From positions 1 to 56,044 of the forward strand of contig JAJDAG010000052.1 of the NCBI GenBank assembly GCA_029262005.1: 56,044 nt of DNA, in the 5' to 3' direction. The notes beneath the pieces were generated by a model. The model was given only the letters and a program-made list of their open reading frames with translations, ran no database searches and was not told the DNA's origin. Position 1 is the first letter of the stretch. The number at the start of each line of letters is the position of its first letter. Positions 26,726 to 36,070 of the stretch are shown one piece after another. Source of the DNA: Candidatus Zhuqueibacterota bacterium (GTDB taxonomy: Bacteria; Zhuqueibacterota; Zhuqueibacteria; Oceanimicrobiales; Oceanimicrobiaceae). The translations under genes and the position numbers were made by a program.

Positions 26726-28429
26726 ATGTCCAGCACCGAAAACAAACCAACAGCAAACTTCATCCGAAATATCATCGAGAACGACCTGAAAGAGGGAAAA
26801 AATGAAGGCAAAGTCGTCACCCGGTTCCCACCGGAGCCAAACGGTTTTTTGCACATCGGCCATGCCAAATCCATCTGCCTGAATTTTGGCCTTGCCACAG
26901 AGAACAGCGGCAAATGCAACCTGCGTTTTGATGACACCAACCCAATAAAAGAAGAGCAAATGTACATCGACGCAATTAAAGAAGATGTGACATGGCTTGG
27001 ATTTGATTGGGGCGAACGAGAGTTTTATGCCTCAGACTACTTCGAACAATTGTTTGAATTTGCTGTGAATTTGATAAAAGCTGGTAAAGCCTACGTTGAC
27101 GATTTGGCCGCTGAGGAAATAAGGGCGCACCGCGGCACCCTGACTGAGCCGGGAATGGAAAGCCCACACCGAAGCCGGTCAGTTGAAGAAAATCTGATCC
27201 TTTTTTACAAAATGAAGGCCGGAGAATTTAAAGATGGTGAAAAAGTGCTGCGTGCGAAAATAGACATGGCCGCAGCAAATCTCAACTTTCGTGATCCGGT
27301 GATGTACCGCATTCTGCATGCCGCACATCACAGAACTGGTGACGCCTGGTGCATCTACCCGATGTACGATTGGGCGCACGGTCAGTCTGACTCAATTGAG
27401 AGCATCACGCATTCCATCTGCACCCTGGAATTTGAAGACCATCGCCCGCTTTACGACTGGTTTCTCGACAATCTCGACATTCATCACCCGCAACAAATCG
27501 AGTTTGCCAGACTTAATTTGAGTTACACTGTAATGAGCAAGCGTAAACTTTTACAGCTTGTCGAAGACGGTCATGTCAGTGGTTGGGACGATCCGCGTAT
27601 GCCAACCCTGGCCGGATTGCGGCGGCGTGGATTCACCCCGGAATCACTGCGAAATTTCTGCGACATCATCGGTCTGGCCAAACGCGACAGCATGGTTGAT
27701 GTGGTCATGCTTGAGCACTGCGTGCGTGAACATCTCAATAAATGCGCCAACCGTGTTATGGCGGTTTTGCGGCCGCTAAAGGTCGTTATCGAAAATTACC
27801 CGGACGGCCAGGTGGAAGAACTGGAGGCCATCAACAATCCTGAAGATGAAAGCGCCGGCACACGCAAAGTGCCGTTTGCAAAAGTGCTCTACATTGAGCA
27901 AGATGATTTTCTGGAGGATCCTCCCAGAAAGTTTTTTAGACTCGGGCCGGGCCGTGAAGTCCGCCTGCGCTATGCCTATTTTATCACCTGTCAAAGCGTT
28001 GTAAAAGACGATGCCGGCAATGTCACTGAACTGCGCTGCACTTATGATCCGGAAAGCCGTGGTGGCTCTGCTCCGGATGGGCGCAAGGTAAAAGGCACAC
28101 TACACTGGGTTTCTGCGGCACATGCCTTAGAGGCTGAAGTGCGTCTTTACGACCGATTGTTTCAAACACGAAACCCTGCGGCAGAAGAGGACTTCAGAAC
28201 ATGCTTAAACCCAAAGTCGCTGGAAACCTTGACCGGGTGTAAAGTAGAGCCAAGTCTGAAAACTACGAAACCCGGCTCAAGGCTGCAATTCGAACGCCTG
28301 GGCTATTTTTGCCTTGATACAAAGGACGCAACATCAGAAGCGCTTGTGTTCAACAGAACCGTTCCTTTGCGGGATTCCTGGGCAAGAATGGAAAAACAGC
28401 AAAAAAATATGGCTGGAAAGTCGAGCTGA
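26726..28429 (+). CDS. glnS: Glutamine--tRNA ligase
   Basis: A 567-residue class I aminoacyl-tRNA synthetase that charges tRNA-Gln with glutamine. The N-terminal [20 protein letters not shown] carries the HIGH motif, the KMSKS loop is VMSKRKLL, and the GlnRS-type LRFDDTNP block and the two-barrel anticodon-binding C-terminus (from about residue 350) are present. It has no yqeY-like extension. An AGGGA site precedes the ATG. With GlnRS present the organism need not rely only on the GatCAB route for Gln-tRNA. Confidence 0.97.
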   Translation: MSSTENKPTANFIRNIIENDLKEGKNEGKVVTRFPPEPNGFLHIGHAKSICLNFGLATENSGKCNLRFDDTNPIKEEQMYIDAIKEDVTWLGFDWGEREFYASDYFEQLFEFAVNLIKAGKAYVDDLAAEEIRAHRGTLTEPGMESPHRSRSVEENLILFYKMKAGEFKDGEKVLRAKIDMAAANLNFRDPVMYRILHAAHHRTGDAWCIYPMYDWAHGQSDSIESITHSICTLEFEDHRPLYDWFLDNLDIHHPQQIEFARLNLSYTVMSKRKLLQLVEDGHVSGWDDPRMPTLAGLRRRGFTPESLRNFCDIIGLAKRDSMVDVVMLEHCVREHLNKCANRVMAVLRPLKVVIENYPDGQVEELEAINNPEDESAGTRKVPFAKVLYIEQDDFLEDPPRKFFRLGPGREVRLRYAYFITCQSVVKDDAGNVTELRCTYDPESRGGSAPDGRKVKGTLHWVSAAHALEAEVRLYDRLFQTRNPAAEEDFRTCLNPKSLETLTGCKVEPSLKTTKPGSRLQFERLGYFCLDTKDATSEALVFNRTVPLRDSWARMEKQQKNMAGKSS

Positions 28430-28504
28430 CTAAAAGTAGACGCTATCTTTACCAGCACTTGCTTTTAGCAACAAACCAATATCAACGTTTTAACGGAGGA
28501 AAAA

Positions 28505-28861
28505 ATGTCATTCGCAACTTATAAAATCTTACACTTATCCGGTGTATTAATGATCTTTCTCGCCGTCGGTGGTATGCTGGTGGCTGCCAGAGCAAAAGAA
28601 GCAGCAGCGGCATTTAAGGCTGGACTTGGCATACTTCACGGCCTGGGACTGGCACTTGTAATGATCGCGGGGTTTGGCTTATTAGCCAAATCAGGAGCCG
28701 GTTTCCCCGGCTGGGTGCTGGTAAAAATCATCATTTGGCTTATTTTTGGCGGACTCATTGCAATCCTGAAACGCAAACCTGAACTTGGGCAAACTTTACT
28801 TTGGACCAGCACTGCGCTCGGTATTATTGCAGTCATCATGGCGGTTGCTAAACCGTTCTAA
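28505..28861 (+). CDS. Small four-helix membrane protein, SirB-like
   Basis: A 118-residue inner-membrane protein with four hydrophobic segments. The opening YKILHLSGVLMIFLAVGG and the overall size resemble the SirB-type membrane family, but similarity is loose. A very good site, ACGGAGGAAAAA, precedes the ATG. It lies 75 bases after glnS and 16 bases before an exported Asp-box protein, so the three may share a transcript. Function unknown. Confidence 0.75.
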   Translation: MSFATYKILHLSGVLMIFLAVGGMLVAARAKEAAAAFKAGLGILHGLGLALVMIAGFGLLAKSGAGFPGWVLVKIIIWLIFGGLIAILKRKPELGQTLLWTSTALGIIAVIMAVAKPF

Positions 28862-28877
28862 TCAAGACGGCAATTAA

Positions 28878-29945
28878 ATGAAAAAAATTTGCCTCGTCTT
28901 TCTTATTTTAACGCTCGCGGGCAGCGTAAAGGCACAAACGTCGTGCCCCATTCAGCTCCAATTCAAACCGCAGGAAACGTATATCAAAGCGTCACTGCGT
29001 GGGCTTAGTTCAGTAAATACGGAAATCGCCTGGGCTAGCGGCAGCGGCGGCCAATTCTTGCGCACAACTAACGGTGGCGCCACCTGGAACACAGCCATTG
29101 TGCCGGACGCTGATTCGCTCGACTTTCGAGATGTGGAAGCGTTTAGTGCAGATGTCGCTTTTCTAATGAGCGCCGGGCCCGGCGGGAAATCACGTATTTA
29201 CAAAACCACCAATGCCGGGCACTCGTGGTCCGTTCAACTAACCAATCAATATCCCACTGCTTTCTTTGATGGCATGGCGTTCTGGGATAAAAACAACGGT
29301 ATGGTTTATAGCGATCCCGTGGACGGCAAGCACCTTCTCTATAAAACCAGGGATGGTGGCCAAAACTGGCTGCGGATTCCACCCGAAAAGTTACATAAAT
29401 TATTTAAAGATGAATATGGCTTTGCAGCAAGCGGCACCGGTATTCGTGTTTTTGGAACAGACGATGTGTGGATTGCGACGGGTGGCGCCCGGGCCCGTAT
29501 TTTCTATTCTTCAAATCAGGGTGAAAGCTGGAGCGCGTTTGACACGCCCGTTTTGCACGGCAGTCAGTCAAGAGGCATTTTCAGCATAGCTTTTCGCGAC
29601 AGGCAAAATGGTGTTGCCGTCGGTGGCGACTTCACCAAGCCGGCTTTTGCAGAAAATGGTATCGCCCGCACCACGAATGGCGGCAAGAACTGGCAACTGC
29701 CCGTAACTTCAAAAAAATCAGGTTACCGCTCGTGCGTTGCCTATGTGCCCGAAACATCGCCGCCGCTCTTACTCGCCGTGGGTTCGGACGGCGTCAGCTA
29801 TTCCACTGACGATGGCGTAACCTGGGCCGACAGCGATTCCACTGGTTATCATACCATTAGTTTCAGCAATTCCCGTGATTCAGGCTGGGTAGCCGGAGCA
29901 GAGGGACGGGTAGCGAAAATTATTGTGAGCCAACAGAGTAAATGA
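28878..29945 (+). CDS. Exported Asp-box beta-propeller protein (YCF48-like)
   Basis: A 355-residue protein with a signal peptide that ends at VKAQ. Six Asp-box repeats (TTNGGATW, TTNAGHSW, TRDGGQNW, SSNQGESW, TTNGGKNW, STDDGVTW) are spaced as in a beta-propeller of the YCF48/BNR type, sometimes annotated as 'oxidoreductase' in this lineage. There is no sorting domain, so it should be periplasmic. YCF48 relatives serve as assembly factors, but the role here is not known. Confidence 0.8.
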   Translation: MKKICLVFLILTLAGSVKAQTSCPIQLQFKPQETYIKASLRGLSSVNTEIAWASGSGGQFLRTTNGGATWNTAIVPDADSLDFRDVEAFSADVAFLMSAGPGGKSRIYKTTNAGHSWSVQLTNQYPTAFFDGMAFWDKNNGMVYSDPVDGKHLLYKTRDGGQNWLRIPPEKLHKLFKDEYGFAASGTGIRVFGTDDVWIATGGARARIFYSSNQGESWSAFDTPVLHGSQSRGIFSIAFRDRQNGVAVGGDFTKPAFAENGIARTTNGGKNWQLPVTSKKSGYRSCVAYVPETSPPLLLAVGSDGVSYSTDDGVTWADSDSTGYHTISFSNSRDSGWVAGAEGRVAKIIVSQQSK

Positions 29946-30081
29946 CGCTCCCCGCAACGCTTCTGAACAGGTTCATTTACCGCCTGGACTCCGCTGAGAC
30001 CATACGATAGCCTGCGGTGATTTTTTTGTTTTCTTGCTCTGAATTACCATTATTTTCAAACGATAAACCTCTTTAAAACAC

Positions 30082-30531
30082 ATGAAACTCATTTCGATCC
30101 ATTTTATAATGCTCGTGCTTTTAACTGCCTGCTCCCAGCCGATTTTTGATGAAGCGGCTGCAAAAAAAGAAGTTCTCGCTGTTCTCAAGAGCCAGGAACA
30201 AGGGTGGAACAGCGGCAGCATTGAAGAGTATATGCAGGGTTACGTAAAGTCCGATTCACTGCGCTTTGCCAGTGGCGGCGACATTACCTACGGCTGGCAG
30301 ACGACTTTCCAGCGCTACTCGGGCCGCTACCCTGATAAAGCAACCATGGGCCGGGTTATTTTTAGTGACCTCGATGTGACGCTTCTGGCCACGGATGCAG
30401 CCATTGTATTTGGTCGCTGGCGGCTCCAGCGCGAGCAAGACCAACCTAACGGACTGTTTACTTTGCTTCTCAGGAAAACAAAAAATGGTTGGCGGGTCGT
30501 ACACGACCACACTTCTTCGGCGGCCAAATAA
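30082..30531 (+). CDS. DUF4440 / SnoaL-like lipoprotein
   Basis: A 149-residue protein with a lipoprotein signal peptide (lipobox LLTAC). The mature part has the NTF2-like fold signature of DUF4440: EVLAVLKSQEQGWNSGSIEE, then a central TYGWQTTFQRY and the ending LLLRKTKNGWRVVHDHTS. Such small alpha+beta barrels bind diverse ligands and a few are enzymes; no catalytic role can be read here. It precedes a HAD phosphatase gene by 45 bases on the same strand. Confidence 0.85.
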   Translation: MKLISIHFIMLVLLTACSQPIFDEAAAKKEVLAVLKSQEQGWNSGSIEEYMQGYVKSDSLRFASGGDITYGWQTTFQRYSGRYPDKATMGRVIFSDLDVTLLATDAAIVFGRWRLQREQDQPNGLFTLLLRKTKNGWRVVHDHTSSAAK

Positions 30532-30576
30532 CATTGGCCTGCAAGCCTGATTTTTTTCATCTTATTCCGGATCTTC

Positions 30577-31224
30577 ATGAAATACAAACACATTATTTGG
30601 GATTGGAACGGAACGATTCTCGACGACCGTTGGCTGTGTGTGGCGGTCATCAACGAAATGCTCAACGCCCGCAACATGCCGCTCATGGACGAGAAACGCT
30701 ACCTGTCTACCTTTGGTTTTCCCATAAAGGAATACTATCAGCGCGTTGGCTTTGACTTTCTCAAAGAGTCTTTTGAAGTAATCACGGTCGAGTTTATGAA
30801 TTTATACCGCAAGCGTCAGTTTGAATGCCATCTGCACGCCGGCTCAACGACTGTTTTGCAAACAATCCGGAAACACGGACTCAAACAGTCTGTGCTCTCA
30901 GCCATGGAAAATAATCTGCTCAACAGCATGATTTCGCGCTACGGAGTGACGGATTTTTTTCAAGATCTAATTGGTCTGGACAACGACTTTGCTCACAGTA
31001 AAATAGAAAACGGCAAGCGTCACCTGCAACAACTGGAACTTAATGCCGACGAGGTACTGTTTGTTGGCGACACACTGCATGACTTCGAAGTAGCACAAGA
31101 TATTGGCACAGATGTGCTGCTGGTTGAAAATGGCCATCACCCGCGTGAGCGGTTGGTTGCAACAGGCGCCGTCATTGTCAGTTCCATTCAGGAAGTGCAG
31201 GACTATATTATCAATTCACAGTAA
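30577..31224 (+). CDS. HAD-family phosphatase, phosphoglycolate phosphatase-like
   Basis: A 215-residue HAD hydrolase. Motif I is DWNGTILDD with nucleophile Asp9; the +2 position, normally the Asp acid/base, is Asn11, a variant I know from one HAD subfamily. An alpha-helical cap follows at about 17-85, and the C-terminal part carries VLFVGDTLHDFEVAQDIG with the Mg-binding Asp. It should be cytosolic and act on a small phosphate ester. Its stop lies 4 bases before the next start, so it forms an operon with the nucleoside phosphorylase and may work in nucleotide or pentose-phosphate salvage. Confidence 0.88.
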   Translation: MKYKHIIWDWNGTILDDRWLCVAVINEMLNARNMPLMDEKRYLSTFGFPIKEYYQRVGFDFLKESFEVITVEFMNLYRKRQFECHLHAGSTTVLQTIRKHGLKQSVLSAMENNLLNSMISRYGVTDFFQDLIGLDNDFAHSKIENGKRHLQQLELNADEVLFVGDTLHDFEVAQDIGTDVLLVENGHHPRERLVATGAVIVSSIQEVQDYIINSQ

Positions 31225-31228
31225 ACAA

Positions 31229-31996
31229 ATGCAAAAAGACTACCCGATTCTCGAATTTGACCCTGAACGCGAAGCCATTCTTGAGCCGAAGCGCCTCATC
31301 AAGCCAATTTCTGTTCCTGAACACTGCGTTATCTCTTTCTTTAATGATGAAATACAAAAGCTGCAACAAAATGGCCGGATCGAAAAAATCAGGAAGATCA
31401 ACAGCGCCATGAGCGCACACTTTCTTTATTCCATGAATGTACAGGGCCGGGAAGTTGCGCTGTTTCATCCCGGAATCGGCGCACCGCTGGCTGCTGGTTT
31501 GTTCGAACAGGTCGTTGCTTACGGCTGCACCAAGTTCATTGTTTGTGGTGGCGCCGGCGTACTGGACAGCAATGTGCCGATGGGCAAACTGCTCGTTCCC
31601 ACAGCGGCAATTCGAGATGAAGGGACCTCTTATCATTATCTCCCACCTGGCCGCGAAGTGGAACCAACTCGAGCTGCCATTCAAGCGATAGAAGCAACCT
31701 TGCAAAAACACAAATTCGATTTTATCCTGACAAAAACCTGGACAACAGACGCTATCTATCGTGAAACAAAGGGGAAAGTGGCCCGGCGCAAAGCAGATGG
31801 CTGCCTGACTGTGGAGATGGAAGCAGCCGCACTTTTTGCCATTGCCAGGTTTCGCGGTGTACAAATTGGCCAGATTCTTTATGCCGGAGATGACCTGGGT
31901 GGACCTAAATGGGATGGTCGCGGCTGGGCAAAACAGTCAACTTTGCGTGCAAAATTAATCCAGATTGCTGCAGAAGCGTGCCTGGCCATGGACTGA
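31229..31996 (+). CDS. Nucleoside phosphorylase (PNP/UDP family)
   Basis: A protein of 255 residues beginning MQKDYPILEFDPE. The PNP_UDP_1 family is shown by ALFHPGIGAPLAAGLFEQ, KFIVCGGAGVLDSNVPMGKL and the nucleoside-binding VEMEAAALFAIARF. It would cleave a nucleoside with phosphate to give a base and ribose-1-phosphate; purine versus uridine preference is not decided by what I can see. An open frame reaches back to 31103 inside the HAD gene, but the ATG at 31229 directly follows that gene's stop and matches the family N-terminus. Confidence 0.88.
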   Translation: MQKDYPILEFDPEREAILEPKRLIKPISVPEHCVISFFNDEIQKLQQNGRIEKIRKINSAMSAHFLYSMNVQGREVALFHPGIGAPLAAGLFEQVVAYGCTKFIVCGGAGVLDSNVPMGKLLVPTAAIRDEGTSYHYLPPGREVEPTRAAIQAIEATLQKHKFDFILTKTWTTDAIYRETKGKVARRKADGCLTVEMEAAALFAIARFRGVQIGQILYAGDDLGGPKWDGRGWAKQSTLRAKLIQIAAEACLAMD

Positions 31997-32364
31997 AATA
32001 GTCGCTGTTAATTGAAACTGCTTTCTGCTTTTTTACAGCACTCAAGCAGAACTTCCTCAGCCCTGATAACGGCTTGCACGAGACAGTCTTGCATAATATT
32101 CACATCATGATTTTTGGGCAGTCTAAGCAAATTGTGATTTTACAGACATCTGTCTCACCAAGTCCATTTTGCGTCGGCGGCGGACACAGCGTTGAACAAC
32201 AATGTTCGACCAGCCTTTCATTTTCAAAAGAATTATTTCTCAATATTTTCAATACTTTACAATAAAGTCTTATCCCGTTTTATGACCCTCTTTATTCTGG
32301 CATGTCATTTGTTTAAGCAGAGACACAAATAGCAAAAACAGAAACATCAATCGGAGCATTTCAG
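31997..32364. other. Intergenic stretch without recognised genes
   Basis: AT-rich; no gene, strong hairpin or repeat that I could support. Confidence 0.4.
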
Positions 32365-32913
32365 ATGAAAGAACTTTTCTATTTTTCAAAATCGGACTTG
32401 ATGGTGCAGGTGCAATACAACAAGGACACACACGCTCTCCGTTACGCTTCACATAGAAAAATCAACGATGGAGAAAAAGGCCTGGTAGAAAAGTATATCA
32501 CTGAAAACGTGGCAAATGAAACCAAAAATCCAGAATATAGTACGGCAGCCATTGATTACACCGGTGTTGACTTCAAACTCATCAACCACCTCAACCAGTT
32601 TCATGCAGTCAAATCACTGAAGAAGCCGGGCAAAGCCAAAGGCAGCGAAGCCGGCGAACCCTTAAAGAGCTTGATTAGAAAAGATATTGATAGCGCAGTC
32701 AAAGATTTGATCAAGACTTCGATGAAAAACTACTATTTCGAGAAGATTGGATCAACCCTGGTTGAAGCACGCAAAAAATCAGAGAACGGGGCCCGGACGG
32801 AGGAGCTGAAAGAGTACAATTCTATGCTTGAAGAACTCGTGAATGCTTACAATTCATATTCACGGAAAAAGGTATCTTTCAAAGATGTCTTGCCGGCAGA
32901 ACTCTGTGCTTAA
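32365..32913 (+). CDS. Hypothetical cytosolic protein
   Basis: A 182-residue protein I do not recognise. It has no signal peptide. The N-terminal third is mixed alpha/beta (MKELFYFSKSDLMVQVQYN), a Lys-rich linker follows near residue 85, and the C-terminal half is helical and charged, with LIRKDIDSAVKDLIKTSMKN and a likely coiled segment EELKEYNSMLEELVNAYNSY. The gene is followed by a strong intrinsic terminator, which supports real expression. It stands between two unrelated genes. Confidence 0.7.
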   Translation: MKELFYFSKSDLMVQVQYNKDTHALRYASHRKINDGEKGLVEKYITENVANETKNPEYSTAAIDYTGVDFKLINHLNQFHAVKSLKKPGKAKGSEAGEPLKSLIRKDIDSAVKDLIKTSMKNYYFEKIGSTLVEARKKSENGARTEELKEYNSMLEELVNAYNSYSRKKVSFKDVLPAELCA

Positions 32914-32941
32914 GTTCAAAGAAACTGTACTCTTTCCAGAA

Positions 32942-32980
32942 AGAGCCTGTAGCCGCCAGGCTACGGGCTCTCTTTGTTTT
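32942..32980 (+). terminator. Intrinsic terminator
   Basis: A 13-bp stem with one G-T pair, AGAGCCTGTAGCC (32942-32954) and GGCTACGGGCTCT (32959-32971), with a 4-base loop, followed by TTGTTTT. It lies 28 bases after the hypothetical gene. Confidence 0.9.
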
Positions 32981-33009
32981 AACCTGCAATTGTCGCAAGA
33001 AGGTCTTCA

Positions 33010-33846
33010 ATGAAAACAAATTTTGTTAATGCTACCATAGGCTTAATCTTAATAATTGTTTTACAAACACACCCAGCGCTTGCTGCAGACATGTTGAGTC
33101 AGGCAGGTTATTCAAAACCAGCAACCACGCAGCAGCAGGAAAATACCCTCCTGATTCACATGAGCAAGCTTTACACTGCGGTGGGTGATAATCAGTCAGC
33201 AGCAATGTGTTTGAAACAAAATATTCGCCTGAACCCGAATGATGCAGAAAGCCACTGGCTACTGGGGAAATACTACTTCCAGGCGGGTTACCGCACACCC
33301 GCTATCATGGCTTTTTGTCGTTTCTTGACACTTGAGCCCATTTCCCACAGGGCACACATCGCCAGCCAAATACTGAGTGGTCTTCTCAATATTCAGGACA
33401 GTTTTGAATTCGGCAATAAACCACCGGATTGGGCAATGATAGCAGAAATCAAAGAAACCACAATGAGCGATGGCGACTTCAGTCTGGTGAAAATCGGTGT
33501 TTACTTCAAGAAGGCCCTGCTGCCACCAGAGCAGTACGAAAGCCAGAGACAGGCTATTGCCATTGAATTAGAATTATTATTCCAGGTGCTCGCAGAGATG
33601 CCTGCACCGGTCAAATCGGAAGGATTTGCCTGGCAATATTACGCGCCCTATTTTACCGCTGCTTTTGAGGATAATCAACTCGGAACATTGGTGCACCACA
33701 TTTTAAGCAGCATGTCGCCACCTGAAGAATTGACTTGGTCGGATATACATGAAGTGGAATTAAGCGCGTTTAAGCAGTGGTCGGAAAATTACTTGTGGTC
33801 CATGTCTTGGGAACAACAGGCCCAAAGTCAGGGTGCCGGAAGGTGA
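33010..33846 (+). CDS. Exported TPR-containing protein
   Basis: A 278-residue protein with a signal peptide (cleavage near PALAA). Residues ~42-120 form two or three TPR helices pairs, including LHMSKLY-like and SHWLLGKYYFQAGYRTPAIM. The rest is helical with no known domain. An AGAAGG site precedes the ATG. It should be periplasmic and may hold together other proteins. Nothing nearby shows a partner. Confidence 0.75.
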   Translation: MKTNFVNATIGLILIIVLQTHPALAADMLSQAGYSKPATTQQQENTLLIHMSKLYTAVGDNQSAAMCLKQNIRLNPNDAESHWLLGKYYFQAGYRTPAIMAFCRFLTLEPISHRAHIASQILSGLLNIQDSFEFGNKPPDWAMIAEIKETTMSDGDFSLVKIGVYFKKALLPPEQYESQRQAIAIELELLFQVLAEMPAPVKSEGFAWQYYAPYFTAAFEDNQLGTLVHHILSSMSPPEELTWSDIHEVELSAFKQWSENYLWSMSWEQQAQSQGAGR

Positions 33847-33952
33847 ATGATATTTTGATGTTTTTCTAGCGCCAATGCATCCGGCTGAGATAGACCCCAA
33901 TTAACCCAAGTTTCCCCAACAGACACAAACAATAAAACGACAAGCCTAATTG

Positions 33953-34618
33953 TCAATCACAGAGGCGCTTCATCTCCCGCACTGTTTCGGCAGGGTCTTT
34001 ACTGCCAAAAATTTCAGAACCTGAAACCAGAATTTGGGCGCCAGCGTTGACTATTTCTTGTGCGTTTTGCAGTTTTACACCACCATCCACTTCAACCTCA
34101 ATGTGCGTTGCACTGCGCTCCTTTAATAATTTTCGGGTCCGGCTTAGTTTGTCAAGCGCCTGGGGGATAAATTTTTGCCCGCCAAACCCCGGATTTACCG
34201 ACATGATAAGAATCAAGTCCAGGTCAGGCAGAACTTCTTCAATAGAACTGAGTAGCGAATGTGGATTTAAGGCAACACCAGCTTTCATGCCTCGCGCCCG
34301 GATGGCTTGCAGCACACGGTGTAAATGCACGCACGCCTCAACTTGCACGGTCAGATAATCTGCACCTGCGTCGGCAAATGCATCGACGTAGCGCTCCGGG
34401 TTTTCAATCATTAAATGTACATCCAGGGGAAGCCTGGTGCGCGGCCTTAGCGCCTGCACAACCACAGGGCCAATGGTGATATTGGGCACAAAATGTCCGT
34501 CCATCACGTCGATGTGCAACAAATCCGCACCCCCGTTCTCAACCTTTATTACATCCTCTGCAAGGCGTGAAAAATCAGCAGAGAGAATAGAAGGGGCTAT
34601 TTTTATTTTACTACTCAT
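33953..34618 (-). CDS. rpe: Ribulose-phosphate 3-epimerase
   Basis: A 221-residue TIM-barrel epimerase of the pentose phosphate pathway, interconverting D-ribulose 5-phosphate and D-xylulose 5-phosphate. Motifs are all present: PSILSADFSRL at the N-terminus, HIDVMDGHFVPNITIG with metal-binding His and Asp, MSVNPGFGGQKF, and EVDGGV. The start overlaps the end of the upstream CBS gene by 8 bases, with GGGGGA before the ATG, so translation of the two is probably coupled. Confidence 0.96.
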   Translation of the reverse strand: MSSKIKIAPSILSADFSRLAEDVIKVENGGADLLHIDVMDGHFVPNITIGPVVVQALRPRTRLPLDVHLMIENPERYVDAFADAGADYLTVQVEACVHLHRVLQAIRARGMKAGVALNPHSLLSSIEEVLPDLDLILIMSVNPGFGGQKFIPQALDKLSRTRKLLKERSATHIEVEVDGGVKLQNAQEIVNAGAQILVSGSEIFGSKDPAETVREMKRLCD

Positions 34619-35042
34619 GATTGGTGATATCCCCCTCGAGGATAGTTACAAAGCTATCCGAAACAAATGCACGCAAAATATCGCTCCGGGACAAAATGCC
34701 AACCAACTTGCCCTCGCTCACAACAGGGAGGCGAACAAAATGATGCTGCATCATCATATCGATGGCCGCTTCGATTGTGGCATCTTCTTCGATGTAAATA
34801 GGATTTTTGGACATGACTTCTTCGGTGGTTGCGTTACAGATGCCGGCTTCACCCTGCCCTTGCATCGCTTTGATCAAATCAAACTCGCTAACAATGCCCA
34901 CAATGCGTTGTTCCTCATCAACGACCGGCATGCCGCTAAAATAGCCGGACAGCATTTTTTTGGCAATTTCCTGACAACTTGCTTTGGGTGTTGCTGCTAC
35001 CACGCGCCGCGTCATCACTTCGCAAACTTTCATCTCAGGCAC
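34611..35042 (-). CDS. CBS-domain pair protein
   Basis: A 143-residue protein made of two CBS domains (about 5-60 and 75-135), with GMPVVDEEQRIVGIVSEFDL and RLPVVSEGKLVGILSRSDIL. Such pairs bind adenosyl ligands such as AMP, ATP or SAM and act as energy sensors. AGGAG precedes the ATG by about 8 bases. The overlap with rpe suggests a link between adenylate state and pentose phosphate flux, but the partner is not known. Confidence 0.9.
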   Translation of the reverse strand: MPEMKVCEVMTRRVVAATPKASCQEIAKKMLSGYFSGMPVVDEEQRIVGIVSEFDLIKAMQGQGEAGICNATTEEVMSKNPIYIEEDATIEAAIDMMMQHHFVRLPVVSEGKLVGILSRSDILRAFVSDSFVTILEGDITNHE

Positions 35043-35351
35043 TCCTGCTAAAGAATGTTCATAGTATGTACAGACAATGTATCAAATTCTTTTCAAAAAA
35101 TGAAAGTGTAATCTGATTTATTCCAGGCGACTTAACTCGATTAGTAAGAATTGGCTAAAGGTTAAATTCCTTTGAGTTCAATTATTACAATTTTCCGCTT
35201 TGTTGCCGCCATATTTTTGTACAAATACAGAAGCGAGTTGACCGGGGAAAGCCGGGACTCCCCGCACCATTTGCTGCAAGCGGACGTAAAAAACGTGGGC
35301 GTTGCAGCTCTTAGATCGTTTCAATAACTTTACTAATCCGAAACTCCCGGT
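35043..35351. other. Intergenic stretch upstream of the CBS-rpe operon
   Basis: No gene seen. The promoter for CBS-rpe should lie at its left side. At the right edge a 5-bp stem (CCCGG/CCGGG, 35346-35359) overlaps the stop of the RidA gene and may be a weak terminator for it. Confidence 0.35.
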
Positions 35352-35816
35352 TTACCGGGCAGCGTTTTTAATAACTGCAATACACTCTATTTCCACTCTG
35401 GCGCTCAGGGCAAGTCCACTTCCTGCGACTGCACTGCGTGCCGGATAATGCGATTTAAAATAGGTTTTGTAGACTTCGTTCATTCTGGGCCACTCTGCAA
35501 TATCTGCTAAAAATATCGTACACTTGACGACACCATCCATGTCAGAGCCGTACCGTTGGAGCGTCGACTTGATATTTTCAAGAGTCTGCCTTGTCTCTGC
35601 TTCTATGCCACCTTCAACTAGTTTCTTTTGCCCGGGAACATTTCCAATCTGACCGGATAAGTAGAGCATGTCGTTAACTCTGACAGCCTCGGAAAAAGGA
35701 AAATTCAATTTTTCCAAAGCGGGTGAATTGAGATATTGTACTGTGGTTTTGTTACCACAGCCGAGTAATGCAGCAAAAAATGGAATTAACAAAAAATAGA
35801 TTACTGAACGTGTCAT
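35352..35816 (-). CDS. RidA-family protein as a lipoprotein
   Basis: A 154-residue protein of the RidA/YjgF family, which hydrolyses reactive enamine/imine intermediates or binds small ligands. The core is SEAVRVNDMLYLSGQIG, ETRQTLENIKSTLQRYG and the C-terminal VEIECIAVI; the substrate-binding Arg region is PARSAVAGSG. Unusually it starts with a lipoprotein signal peptide with lipobox ALLGC, so it should be outside the cytosol. The ATG at 35816 has a strong GAGGAGGG site; an upstream in-frame Met at 35843 is less likely. Confidence 0.9.
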   Translation of the reverse strand: MTRSVIYFLLIPFFAALLGCGNKTTVQYLNSPALEKLNFPFSEAVRVNDMLYLSGQIGNVPGQKKLVEGGIEAETRQTLENIKSTLQRYGSDMDGVVKCTIFLADIAEWPRMNEVYKTYFKSHYPARSAVAGSGLALSARVEIECIAVIKNAAR

Positions 35817-36070
35817 GATGAGTTCCCTCCTCGTTGGGGGCATTAGTTAAAATTAATATCAAATATAATCACATCAATCGAAATCTTGATATGCGGCTAA
35901 CGGGACTACGAAAAGTGGGCGGATTGAAAGCCACGGTTCAGGGACATGAAGATGATGTTTGCGCGGCAGGCCCGCTCGATGGGACGGCTGCAGCCTGGCG
36001 AAAGTCGCACTGTTTCTTGAAGCCCGAGTTGATGGCCTTGTTAGCGATCTTAAAACAACCATGCAAGAAA

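Noticed and set aside
31103-31228. Extended start of the nucleoside phosphorylase inside the HAD gene
   Set aside because: The extra 42 residues are the HAD gene read in another frame; the family N-terminus begins at ATG 31229, right after the HAD stop.
35894-36052. GGCTAAC...GTTAGC pair spanning about 155 bases between RidA and the M20 gene
   Set aside because: Only the outer six bases pair; the inner arms needed for an attC structure do not match. Treated as chance.
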